Assembly: GCA_964550635.1 (NCBI GenBank)
Contig: CAZJZV010000007.1
Location: forward strand, 1 to 64,000
Origin: RGIG4097 sp964550635
Lineage (GTDB): Bacteria; Bacillota; Clostridia; Christensenellales; CAG-917
Length of the DNA: 64,000 nucleotides
Reading direction: 5' to 3'
The number at the start of each line of letters is the position of its first letter. Positions within the stretch are counted from its first letter, which is position 1. Under the pieces are notes generated by a model that did no database searches, had not been told where the DNA came from, and saw only the letters and a list, made by a program, of their open reading frames with translations. This document shows, one piece after another, positions 33,943 through 42,046 of this stretch. The translations under genes and the position numbers were made by a program.

Positions 33943-34703
33943 CGCACTTTCTCCCATATGGTTTTCATGATTGCAACGACACCCTCCAAAACGAAACTGA
34001 AGGTTATCGCAACAAGCGTCCAAGCAAGCAAATACGCAACGTCGCCGGTCGCGTATACGGTCTGAATTTTGTCCCCTATCGTGTTTGCGACAGAGCATAA
34101 AATCTCCGCCGCCACCACCACTTTCAAGGTCAGTGAAATAGTGGATTTGCTCGTGTCGAAAAGCACCGTCGCTATGCAAGGCAGATATATGGATTTCACC
34201 TTGTCCGCCGTGCGCACGCCGTACAAGTCAGCCATTTCGATAAGGTCCTTATCCACCCCGGTTATAGCGGTGTAGAAAGCGGAGTACATCACGGGAAATG
34301 CAATCAAAAATCCGACTACTACGCTCATCGCTTTGTTGGACATAACCGCGTACAACACGAGAATTACCGCAACAGTCGGAGCGGAGCGCAGGAATGCGAC
34401 TATCGGGGACACGACTTTGTGTAGCGGTCTGAAAATTCCGCCGAGCGCGGCAAGTAGCAACGCAAACGCAAAGGACAGAGCGAAACTCTCAATCGTGCGC
34501 AAAATCGTCCAACCTACGCTCACCCAAAATCCGCGGGAAGCGCCGAGCGTGAAGAATTTTTCAAGCACAACGCTTGGCATGGGCAGGACGAAAGGATTGT
34601 TTTTCACCTTCCCGACAATAGCCCAAATCCCCAAGATTAGCCCGCAGGCAATCAAGGGGTACAGGACGTTTTCCGCGATTTTTTTGACCACTTCTCTTTT
34701 CAT
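33939..34703 (-). CDS. ABC transporter permease, SsuC/TauC-like
   Basis: This 254-aa integral membrane protein has about six helices and the BPD-type permease core. The EAA-like loop reads AFYTAITGVDKDLIEMADLYGV near residue 150, where it contacts the ATPase. The N-terminus (YPLIACGLILGIWAIVGKV...PMPSVVLEKFF) matches permeases for sulfonates, nitrate and hydroxymethylpyrimidine. Its ATG begins at 34703, immediately next to the stop of the binding-protein gene, and it overlaps the ATPase gene by 4 bp. The substrate is unknown. Confidence 0.92.
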   Translation of the reverse strand: MKREVVKKIAENVLYPLIACGLILGIWAIVGKVKNNPFVLPMPSVVLEKFFTLGASRGFWVSVGWTILRTIESFALSFAFALLLAALGGIFRPLHKVVSPIVAFLRSAPTVAVILVLYAVMSNKAMSVVVGFLIAFPVMYSAFYTAITGVDKDLIEMADLYGVRTADKVKSIYLPCIATVLFDTSKSTISLTLKVVVAAEILCSVANTIGDKIQTVYATGDVAYLLAWTLVAITFSFVLEGVVAIMKTIWEKVR

Positions 34704-35717
34704 TTAGCCAATATCTTCAAGGGTGATACCGTTTGCCTTCATCACGTAGCGGAATACAAGACCGGGGGTTGCGGACTTACCGATACAGGCAATCTTCTTT
34801 CCGACAAGGTCGCCGAAAGAGATTTCACCGCCGTCCGCCGTATTGCCGACCATATAAAGACTTCCGTCCACCGCCACACTGACAAGCTTATAATCCTTGC
34901 CTTGACGAATCAAGTTTGCACCCGCATTGACGGGCATGATGACTATATCGCTCTTTCCCGCCGCCATTTCGCTTGCGATATTGGACGGAGAAACCACTTC
35001 GTATTCAACGGTTTTGCCGTTTATTTTTTGGTTGTTGGTCGCAAGTGTGAGCATTGCAAGTGCGGGAGTGCCTTCGGGTGCGGAAAAACGAAGATTATCG
35101 TTTGCGATCGACGAAACCGCGTTGAAGAGTTTATCACTGCAAGCGTCCCAATCTATCGCATTGTTTTCCGCGTCTTTGGGCATAACGTTTTTCAAGAAAG
35201 TAAGCACGTCCGCGCGACCGTTTTCATCGAGTTTAGTGCCGTTGATTGCGCAACGCGGCACCGCAACCGCGGGGAAAACCGCGCTTTCATACAACTTTTT
35301 CGCTTCCGTCGTAACGTTTGCTTTGTTGTCCGCCACCCATTCTTTGTTTTGTTGGAGAGCGGTGAAAAGTGCGTTCATAAAACTTTCGTCCCCCGCAAGA
35401 GTAGACTTGACGAAGATACCCGCTTGCGGATAGTTGCTAGCACCGCTTTTCTCTGCGTACGCCGTTTGCATATCGAGTTCCGCATTGAGAGAAAGTCTGT
35501 TCTTCTGCGCGCTTGCCGCAGGCTCGCCGACTACGATGAAATCAACCTTTCCGCTCGAAAGCAAGGTCGCCGCCTGATTGCCGTCCGCAACGTACTGCAC
35601 GTATGCAGTGCCAATGGGGTTTTCGGGTTGTTCCGTGTTGTCGTCGTTGCAAGCGACGAAACTTATAGCGCACGCACATAGCACGAGCGCAAGCATTATG
35701 GATAAGAATTTTTTCAT
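34704..35717 (-). CDS. ABC substrate-binding lipoprotein, apparently circularly permuted
   Basis: This 337-aa protein has a lipoprotein signal with lipobox FVAC (Cys23). It belongs to the NMT1/SsuA-like type 2 periplasmic-binding fold, but its halves are swapped. Residues ~37-202 (VQYVADGNQAATLLSSGKVD, GEPAAS, NYPQAGIFVK) correspond to what is normally the C-terminal half. Residues ~208-337 (NLRFSAPEGTPALAML, VEYEVVSPSNIASEM, GKKIACIGKSATPGLVFRYV) correspond to the normal N-terminal half. The protein stops at GITLEDIG, where the usual proteins continue into the other half. Both halves look complete. It is the second gene of the importer operon. The ligand is unknown. Confidence 0.85.
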   Translation of the reverse strand: MKKFLSIMLALVLCACAISFVACNDDNTEQPENPIGTAYVQYVADGNQAATLLSSGKVDFIVVGEPAASAQKNRLSLNAELDMQTAYAEKSGASNYPQAGIFVKSTLAGDESFMNALFTALQQNKEWVADNKANVTTEAKKLYESAVFPAVAVPRCAINGTKLDENGRADVLTFLKNVMPKDAENNAIDWDACSDKLFNAVSSIANDNLRFSAPEGTPALAMLTLATNNQKINGKTVEYEVVSPSNIASEMAAGKSDIVIMPVNAGANLIRQGKDYKLVSVAVDGSLYMVGNTADGGEISFGDLVGKKIACIGKSATPGLVFRYVMKANGITLEDIG

Positions 35718-35725
35718 AATTTCTC

Positions 35726-35974
35726 CTATTCGATTTCAACCGAAGTCATTGCGGATTTCACCGACACTTCGGGGAATTTTCCGAGTCTACCGGTGAGTGC
35801 CGAGATACGCTCAACACTCCCTTCGACGATGAGCGCAATGGTATTGACGCCGCCGCGCGGTACGCCCATTCTGCCGACGATGATATCGCCGAATTCACTC
35901 AACACTTTTTGCAGTTCGACGGACACGCTTCTGTCCCCCGAAACAACCATACCTACAACACCTATTCTTTTCAT
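35726..35974 (-). CDS. TM1266-like iron-only hydrogenase system putative regulator
   Basis: This 82-aa small ACT-like protein has MKRIGVVGMVVSGDRSVS, then EFGDIIVGRMGVPRGGVNTIALIVEG and LTGRLGKFPEVSVKSA, which match the TM1266 family. The family is annotated as a putative regulator of the [FeFe]-hydrogenase system, but experimental support is limited. GAGGT precedes the ATG at 35974. No hydE, hydF, hydG or hydrogenase gene lies in the window; instead it heads an ABC importer operon with 8 bp to the binding-protein gene. That suggests its ligand or target could be linked to the imported compound. Confidence 0.85.
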   Translation of the reverse strand: MKRIGVVGMVVSGDRSVSVELQKVLSEFGDIIVGRMGVPRGGVNTIALIVEGSVERISALTGRLGKFPEVSVKSAMTSVEIE

Positions 35975-35991
35975 AGAAACCTCACTATAAA

Positions 35992-36018
35992 CGAAAAGCC
36001 ACCGCATAAAACGGTGGC
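35992..36018 (-). terminator. Terminator or attenuator in the importer operon leader
   Basis: The stem GCCACCG / CGGTGGC with a 7-nt loop is followed by TTTT on the minus strand. It lies between the operon promoter (36092-36120) and the first gene, so it can stop transcripts from that promoter or end the PIG-L transcript read-through. No known riboswitch consensus is recognised. Confidence 0.65.
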
Positions 36019-36091
36019 ATAGAAAAATCGTAATCATTCTTATTCACGCCGTCTTACACTCCGAATGCTCATCGTTTGGGATTGCGGATAT

Positions 36092-36120
36092 ATGATATTA
36101 TATTATTGGGATATTGTCAA
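36092..36120 (-). promoter_or_regulatory. Promoter of the TM1266-ABC importer operon
   Basis: A consensus TTGACA (36115-36120) and TATCAT (36092-36097) are separated by 17 bp on the minus strand, directly after the PIG-L stop. It gives a leader of about 110 nt containing a terminator hairpin. Confidence 0.8.
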
Positions 36121-36133
36121 GCGAACGACGGAC

Positions 36134-36970
36134 TCACCAAGCGTTAGACTCAGTCACGCAGTGTTGGTGCATAGGCGCTTCGACGAAGAAACCTTCCGCC
36201 TGTTTGACTCCCGCCTGTACGCCCATACGATTTGCACGAAGCGCAAGATAGAGTGCCTGTCCTTCGGCAAGCGCGGGGGACATTTGCGATGCGTGGCATT
36301 TCATGAGTTCGACTTGTTTCACTTGGTCGTCGTCGGTGAATTCCACAAAGGTATTCGCGCGGTGGGTGTAGTAGTACGCAATCACGTGATTTGCCTTGAT
36401 CTTTTCGGGATCGAGTTTCAGTCCGTTGCGATCTGCGACGATACGATAACTCGAGATGAAAAGAGCGGTATTCGTTGCACGTCCGCACTTCAAGTGGTCG
36501 GGGTGCGTTTCGGTGGGAAGATGGGGGTCGGGACAGAAGATGACGTCAGGAGCGTATTCGTAAATCACTCTGCCGATTTCAACCGCAAGGTCTTGCTCGG
36601 AATATGGTCCGCCGTCCTCGAAATTAAGACGTTCAAATTCGACGTTTCCGTTCGTATTCAAGGTTGAAACCGCCTTTTTGCACTCATTAAGTCTTGTTTC
36701 TGCGACTTGCTCCGCAGTTATCGCGGGATCCGCAGTGCCTGCTCCGCCGTCCGTGCAAACGAGCATTTTGATGCTTTTGCCCATGCGTGCAAGTTTGACG
36801 AGAGTTGCGCCCGCGCCTATTTCTATATCATCGGGGTGCGGTCCGATGAACAAAAATTTCTTGCCCTTTTCGACGTCGGGAAGGGGTGCGATGAGTTGCA
36901 ACAATCTGTCGTCTTTGAGCATTTTGTCAATGCCTTCAACGACCTTCTTTTTGAGTTTGAAGAGTGCCAT
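36134..36970 (-). CDS. PIG-L/LmbE family deacetylase
   Basis: This 278-aa zinc-dependent N-acetylglucosaminyl deacetylase-type protein has the zinc/catalytic motif GPHPDDIEIGAGATLVKLA near 54. ETRLNECKKAV and PDPHLPTETHPDHLKCG supply the third ligand and substrate His. Family members remove N-acetyl groups from GlcNAc-containing lipids, mycothiol/bacillithiol precursors or antibiotics. There is no signal peptide, so it acts inside the cell. It is the last gene of the LolD-FtsX-lipoprotein operon, 10 bp after the lipoprotein gene, suggesting a glycoconjugate-linked role that remains inference. Confidence 0.9.
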   Translation of the reverse strand: MALFKLKKKVVEGIDKMLKDDRLLQLIAPLPDVEKGKKFLFIGPHPDDIEIGAGATLVKLARMGKSIKMLVCTDGGAGTADPAITAEQVAETRLNECKKAVSTLNTNGNVEFERLNFEDGGPYSEQDLAVEIGRVIYEYAPDVIFCPDPHLPTETHPDHLKCGRATNTALFISSYRIVADRNGLKLDPEKIKANHVIAYYYTHRANTFVEFTDDDQVKQVELMKCHASQMSPALAEGQALYLALRANRMGVQAGVKQAEGFFVEAPMHQHCVTESNAW

Positions 36971-36980
36971 AATTTATCTC

Positions 36981-38738
36981 CTATTCCGCCTGCGGAGTCA
37001 TAAGACTTGCGGCGTTTTCGATTTTCTCAACGAGTGTATTATAATTCTCGTCCGCGAGTTTGACGGGGCTTTCTACCGCGACTTCGGCAAGAGCGTCGAA
37101 TGCGTTTTCAAACAAGTAGTCGATATACCAATTTTTGAGGTCGGCTTTCACCGCGGGCAACACGAGTTCAAATTCTTCTTGCATCTTTTCTTTCGTGCCT
37201 TTCACTACTTCGCCATACCAAGAAGAAGTGAGCGTAGTGGGCACGGTCGCATTTTCATCCCCCGTGTAATATTTGACGAGAGTGCGCGCTGCGTCGCGGA
37301 CGGTGTTGTATGCGCTATTGTCCCCCGCCGAATATTTTGTGTAAGCGTTTTTGAATATGGTGAGTGCCAATTCTTTTTGGAGCAACTCTCCGACTTTTTC
37401 GACGGTTACGCCGTCCCCCAACACCTTTTCAGAGTCCCTTTGATTGACCGCGCTGCTCAAATAGATGAAGATAATTTCTTTCTCGTATGCGCCGTCGCTC
37501 TTGCTCGTAAACTCATCGAAAAGTTCTTTGGCTTTGTTCTTTGCCGCCGCGACTTGCTCGTTATATTTCGTCGGATTGCTATCTTTGAGATAGGGATTTA
37601 CACCAAGCGCGAAAAGCGTCGCGCGGATTGCAAGCACAACGTTGTTTGTGTCGTTGTCTTTTACAACGTACTCTTCCCCCGAATTGACGGTGATGAAGTC
37701 CGCAATGGTCTGATATTCTTTCGTCGTACCTTCGAGATTTTTGGTCAGGACGGTTTCGGACACCACGTCGAACAAGTCGCAAATCGTGGGCAAATAGCCC
37801 GCCACCATATAGGCGGTATTCAAACAGTCGACAAAGGAATTGACGGTATCGTTTGCGAAAATCGCAACGCCCAAATTGTCGTTGACGAGTTTGAGAGCGG
37901 TATTGATTTTGCCGACTTCAAAGTCCGTCAAAACGCTTTCGAGTTCTTGCACCGACGAATTTACACCGTTGAGATAGGTCACGATTTCATCCATAGACAC
38001 ACCGCTCAACGTACCCGATGAAATTTTGCTCACGAAATTCTCATCCCCCGCGAGCAAATCCGCCGCCTTATAGGCAAATGAGAACAACGCTTTGAGTCCG
38101 TTCGACGCATTGTCGAGAGAAGTCGCAATATCGTTCTTTTTCGAGATTATCGACGACAAGGACGACAGGCTGTTGCCGCATTCTTCCTTGACTTCGACTG
38201 CGTTTGCACGAGCGGTCGCACTGACGGGAATGGTATCTATTCTTGCAATCGTTCTCGTGAACACGCCGTCGGAATCGGTGACGAGTGCACGGGACAGATC
38301 GAATGCGATATTTTTCGCGTCGTCCGAAGTCACGCCGATTTCGCGCATAAGTTTTGCAAGGGCATTCAAGTCAAGTTCGTCCGCAAAGATTTTTGCGCCG
38401 TCGTCGGATTTAATGAAGTCGGTTGCTTTCGTAATTTTTGCAGTCTGCACACCGCTTGACTTCACCGCACCCACGACGAAATTCGTCCATTCGTAAGACA
38501 GAATATAATCACCACCGTTTTTGAGTGCGTATATCTGCTCGTCGTTCAGGAGTCCGCCCCAATTCGAATCCAGTCTGCCAAGGATAGCGACGGTGAGGTC
38601 GACGCAAGCGGAATTTCTCAACTCCTGCTCTGACGGTCCCTCCTCTTTTTTATCCTTGTTGCAAGCGGAAAATCCCACCGCAAAAGTGGCTATCAAAAGG
38701 GCGCATAGGAAAATGACAAGCAATTTTTTTGTTTTCAT
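36981..38738 (-). CDS. Large predicted lipoprotein of unknown function, 585 aa
   Basis: The N-terminus MKTKKLLVIFLCALLIATFA ends with lipobox FSAC (Cys26), followed by a Lys/Glu linker, so the protein should be lipid-anchored outside the membrane. The rest is mostly amphipathic helix with many Ala, Asp, Leu, Ser and Val residues and no catalytic motif I recognise. There is no solute-binding-protein pattern. It lies 1-2 bp after the FtsX-like permease gene and 10 bp before the PIG-L gene, so it belongs to one operon. It could be the extracellular partner of the ABC permease, which is inference. Confidence 0.8.
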   Translation of the reverse strand: MKTKKLLVIFLCALLIATFAVGFSACNKDKKEEGPSEQELRNSACVDLTVAILGRLDSNWGGLLNDEQIYALKNGGDYILSYEWTNFVVGAVKSSGVQTAKITKATDFIKSDDGAKIFADELDLNALAKLMREIGVTSDDAKNIAFDLSRALVTDSDGVFTRTIARIDTIPVSATARANAVEVKEECGNSLSSLSSIISKKNDIATSLDNASNGLKALFSFAYKAADLLAGDENFVSKISSGTLSGVSMDEIVTYLNGVNSSVQELESVLTDFEVGKINTALKLVNDNLGVAIFANDTVNSFVDCLNTAYMVAGYLPTICDLFDVVSETVLTKNLEGTTKEYQTIADFITVNSGEEYVVKDNDTNNVVLAIRATLFALGVNPYLKDSNPTKYNEQVAAAKNKAKELFDEFTSKSDGAYEKEIIFIYLSSAVNQRDSEKVLGDGVTVEKVGELLQKELALTIFKNAYTKYSAGDNSAYNTVRDAARTLVKYYTGDENATVPTTLTSSWYGEVVKGTKEKMQEEFELVLPAVKADLKNWYIDYLFENAFDALAEVAVESPVKLADENYNTLVEKIENAASLMTPQAE

Positions 38739-38739
38739 A

Positions 38740-41154
38740 TTACTTTCTCAACATATTATATTTTCGTCTATATCCGAGCATCACGGGGAGCAGGACGTAG
38801 GCTACGGCAAGCACGCCGCCGGTCAGGGCGACCATACCCGCATCGTACATAAATTCAAAGTACAAGTCGAAGAGTCGGAGTGCGTTGATGAGAGATACGG
38901 TTATCGCAAGACTCATCGCAAAGGTCAATATATATGACGTAATTGCAGTAAAAGCACTCTTGCCCACTTCAAGACCTAGCAGTCCGTTTTTGGACATACC
39001 GGCGGAAAGCAGGGACGAGCGAGTCTTTTCGTCGTTCGGGAAGGACACGACCGCGGATGCTATCAACACGAGATAGGTGAGAATCATGAGTATGACCGCA
39101 AGCACCCCCACCAAGTCGAATACCGCCGCCATAGACTCCGCATCCCATTGATACATGACGAGTGCTTCGACGACGTAGTAATTCTTTTGCGAATAAACCT
39201 TTCTGATTTCGGTTGCGGTATTTGCGGTGTCGTCCGAGATTGCGATGACCGTATCCGCATCCGTATCGAAATAAGTTTTGAGATTGTCAAGGGAGATGAC
39301 GACGTAGTTGCCGCTGAAAAGCACGTGATGCACGATACCGCCCACGACTAGATCCGCCTTTTTCCCGTCCACATCGAAGGATACGACGTCCCCGACCTTA
39401 TAGCCGTAAAGTTCGGAATACGCCTTGTCGATGATGACGTAACCGTCCTCGTTCACGACTCTTCTGACGGTTGCCTCATCGGTGATATATTCAAAATCGA
39501 CTATGTCCAGCGTTTCGGACGAGCCGAGCAGATTGACTTGTCTGACTTTATCCTGCGCCACCGTGACGTTGATTTGTTTCCAAACCATAGGCACGACTTT
39601 ATTCACGCCTTGAACGTTTGCAATTCCGTCCGCACCTTCGCTATTCGCAATATCCGCAGGCACGTTCGTGACGAAGATTTTATTTTCAAATTCGGATAGA
39701 TACCCGGTGAAAATCTCCGTCGTCAACGACCACGCCATAAACATCAAAGTCACGACCGCCATACCCGCCGTCAAAATCTGCAAGCCGAAATGACGATGAC
39801 TTCTGCTCTCGAATTTGCCGAGCAAGGACGCTTTTGCGGTTTTCGCGCGGGAAAGTAATTTCGCAATTCCGCGGTAGATGAAAGGAATATCCATGACGAG
39901 CGTTATGAGAAGCAAAGGCACGTTAACGATAGACAACACACCTTTCGTCGCGGGGACGGTATGTTCGACTATCACGGCGATAGCGGTGATGAGAGTCAAA
40001 ATGATGGGGAATATGATTTTTGCAAGTCCATTCTTTCCGACCGCAAATTCGTTTTCTCTGACGGACGAACGGAACGCAAAGGATACTGGGAGCATAACGC
40101 CGAGCACCGCAAGCACGAATCCGATCGCCGCCGAGCCGAACAAGTTGAGCGGAGATACGCTGAATGACACAAGAGACGAGAGAATGAGTTTTGCAAGGAG
40201 TGCAAAAAGTCCGCCCGCAAACACCGAGCCGGCCACCGCACCGATAAACGCAACGACCAAAACTTCCGCAAAGAACACGGCGAAGATTTGACGTTTCGTT
40301 GCGCCGACGACGGTGAGTTTTGCAATATACTTCCGTCTGTCCGCCACAGTCGTGAGAGAGATAAACGCTATGCACGCAACCGCAAGGAGCACGACTCCAA
40401 GTCCCGCAACTACAACAGGCGCGGCAAGCGAACTTGCCTGCGTTTCGATATATTGCATATCCTTTGCGTAGTCGACGATGAAGTCCTTATATTCGTCCAT
40501 ACCCTTCAAGGTAGCGATAACTTCGTCGGGAGTGGCGGTTTTGATATAGACCTCGTTGTAGACGACGAATTCACCGCCGAGAAGACGAGCGACGCCCTCC
40601 GCTCTACACAGGATAATTTGCGGATCGGAGTTCAAAAAATATCCGTCGTTTTCCGCGATAGCGCACACGTAGAAAGTCCGTTTGCTATTGCCGTTTTCAA
40701 ATTCGACCGCCTGACCGACTTTCAAATTGTTCTCGTCCGCAAAGGCGCGAGACACGACCACGTTGTCTACGTTGTTTTCAAGAAGGGTTATATCACCGTC
40801 GATGACGTTGATTTTTTGAAGTGCTTCCGCGCGCCCCTTATCGAACCCGCACATGCGCACGTATTCGCCGTTATATAGGCTATATAGCGACAAGGTCGGG
40901 ACGACTTCGCCGACGCCTTGAACGTGTTCGATTCCGTCCGCATTTATAATTCTGCCGCCCGACGAACTCGTGTTGATAATCACGGTACTTTCGCCCATAT
41001 CGGCGGTTTTTATTGCGAAAATGTATTCATAAACAAGCGTTTTGAACGAGAACATACAGAACAAAAGCGCAACCGCTATCGCAACGACGAGTATCGTAGC
41101 AGTGGTGCGCAAAGGTCTTGTCTTTATATTTCGTAACGCTAATTTGATTGCCAT
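38740..41154 (-). CDS. FtsX/MacB-like ABC permease, duplicated
   Basis: This 804-aa permease has a first N-terminal helix (residues ~12-32) and a MacB-like ectodomain. Three helices lie near 245-400 (GLGVVLLAVACIAFISLTTVADRRKYI...). A further helix precedes a second ectodomain, and three helices lie near 675-800. Two FtsX domains per chain are typical of LolC/MacB-type exporters in Gram-positives, which move or mechanically pull extracytoplasmic substrates rather than import. It is contiguous with its ATPase gene upstream (1-bp gap) and a lipoprotein gene downstream. Confidence 0.9.
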   Translation of the reverse strand: MAIKLALRNIKTRPLRTTATILVVAIAVALLFCMFSFKTLVYEYIFAIKTADMGESTVIINTSSSGGRIINADGIEHVQGVGEVVPTLSLYSLYNGEYVRMCGFDKGRAEALQKINVIDGDITLLENNVDNVVVSRAFADENNLKVGQAVEFENGNSKRTFYVCAIAENDGYFLNSDPQIILCRAEGVARLLGGEFVVYNEVYIKTATPDEVIATLKGMDEYKDFIVDYAKDMQYIETQASSLAAPVVVAGLGVVLLAVACIAFISLTTVADRRKYIAKLTVVGATKRQIFAVFFAEVLVVAFIGAVAGSVFAGGLFALLAKLILSSLVSFSVSPLNLFGSAAIGFVLAVLGVMLPVSFAFRSSVRENEFAVGKNGLAKIIFPIILTLITAIAVIVEHTVPATKGVLSIVNVPLLLITLVMDIPFIYRGIAKLLSRAKTAKASLLGKFESRSHRHFGLQILTAGMAVVTLMFMAWSLTTEIFTGYLSEFENKIFVTNVPADIANSEGADGIANVQGVNKVVPMVWKQINVTVAQDKVRQVNLLGSSETLDIVDFEYITDEATVRRVVNEDGYVIIDKAYSELYGYKVGDVVSFDVDGKKADLVVGGIVHHVLFSGNYVVISLDNLKTYFDTDADTVIAISDDTANTATEIRKVYSQKNYYVVEALVMYQWDAESMAAVFDLVGVLAVILMILTYLVLIASAVVSFPNDEKTRSSLLSAGMSKNGLLGLEVGKSAFTAITSYILTFAMSLAITVSLINALRLFDLYFEFMYDAGMVALTGGVLAVAYVLLPVMLGYRRKYNMLRK

Positions 41155-41155
41155 A

Positions 41156-41857
41156 CTATTTGATGAGTCCGTCTTCTATTCTGACTATTCTTGTCGCATA
41201 TTTGGAGTGAGATTCGGAGTGAGTGACCATGACGAGAGCGACTTTTTTGGTCGCATTGATGTCTTTCAAAAGTTCCATAACCCCCGTACCGCGCTCGCGG
41301 TCAAGGCTACCCGTCGGCTCGTCAAGAAAAATCACTTCGGGGTTTGTCGCAAGGGCTCTTGCAATCGCGACGCGTTGTTGCTCACCACCCGAGAGTTGAG
41401 ACGGATAGTTTCCGAGCCTTGAAGTTATGCCGAGATATTCCGCAAGGTCTTTCACTCTACCCGCGTATTCGCTTTCTTTTTGTTTGTCGAGCATAAGGGG
41501 AAGAACGATATTCTCGTAAGCCGTCAAATTGGGCACGAGATTGTCGTATTGATAAACGAAAGAAATCTTTCTCCTACGCATGCTCGCAAGCACGTCGTCG
41601 GATACGTCCGCAAGATTTACGCCGTCGATTTCAACGGTGCCGTCCGTGGGTTTGTCTATCCCTGCAAGTAGGTAAAGGAGAGTGGATTTGCCACTTCCCG
41701 ACTCACCGACTATCGCGAGAAATTCACCCTCTGCGACTTCGATTTCTATGCCTTTCAGCACGTCGGTTTCAACGCCGTCGTTGACGAATTTTTTCTTGAT
41801 ACCGCCACCTTTTACGACGATGCGGTCGGTGTGGTTGGTTTCGTTCAAAATATCCAT
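41156..41857 (-). CDS. ABC transporter ATPase, LolD/MacB type
   Basis: Walker A is GESGSGKSTLL at 51-61 in this 233-aa ATPase. The Q-loop is FVYQYDNLVPNLTAYENI, the signature LSGGEQQRVAIARAL near 148, Walker B VIFLDEPTGSLD, and the H-loop MVTHSE. The LTAYENI motif is typical of the LolD/MacB/YknY clade. The start at 41857 has GAGGT 6 bases upstream; the longer open frame includes GC-rich leader sequence and is not conserved. It is the first gene of a four-gene operon with permease, lipoprotein and PIG-L deacetylase. Confidence 0.93.
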   Translation of the reverse strand: MDILNETNHTDRIVVKGGGIKKKFVNDGVETDVLKGIEIEVAEGEFLAIVGESGSGKSTLLYLLAGIDKPTDGTVEIDGVNLADVSDDVLASMRRRKISFVYQYDNLVPNLTAYENIVLPLMLDKQKESEYAGRVKDLAEYLGITSRLGNYPSQLSGGEQQRVAIARALATNPEVIFLDEPTGSLDRERGTGVMELLKDINATKKVALVMVTHSESHSKYATRIVRIEDGLIK

Positions 41858-41942
41858 TGTTACCTCAAAGCGTGCACACGAAACGCACGCGCGCCTGCAC
41901 GACGACAAAAAAACCGCCGTACAAACGAGTTTTCTCCCCTGT

Positions 41943-41971
41943 ATTATAACATACATATCCGCCACTCTCAA
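41943..41971 (-). promoter_or_regulatory. Promoter of the LolD-FtsX-lipoprotein-PIG-L operon
   Basis: TTGAGA (41966-41971) and TATAAT (41943-41948) are spaced 17 bp on the minus strand. The ~80-nt leader that follows holds alternating tracts (41871-41880, 41883-41894) and a run of seven T. Confidence 0.8.
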
Positions 41972-42001
41972 GAACTAATTTATTTATATTAAAAAATAAT
42001 A

Positions 42002-42030
42002 TTGCCCGCACGCGTGCGTGATGGTATAAT
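42002..42030 (+). promoter_or_regulatory. Promoter of yhhN-queH
   Basis: TTGCCC (42002-42007) and TATAAT (42025-42030) are spaced 17 bp. The spacer is dominated by an alternating tract including CACGCGTGCGTG. It is back to back with the LolD operon promoter. Confidence 0.75.
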
Positions 42031-42046
42031 GATTGCAGGTGATAAT

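Noticed and set aside
33943..34179. Extended 316-aa version of the importer ATPase
   Set aside because: The extra 79 residues are out-of-frame permease sequence rich in Cys, His and Arg. The ATGA overlap with GGGAG fixes the shorter start.
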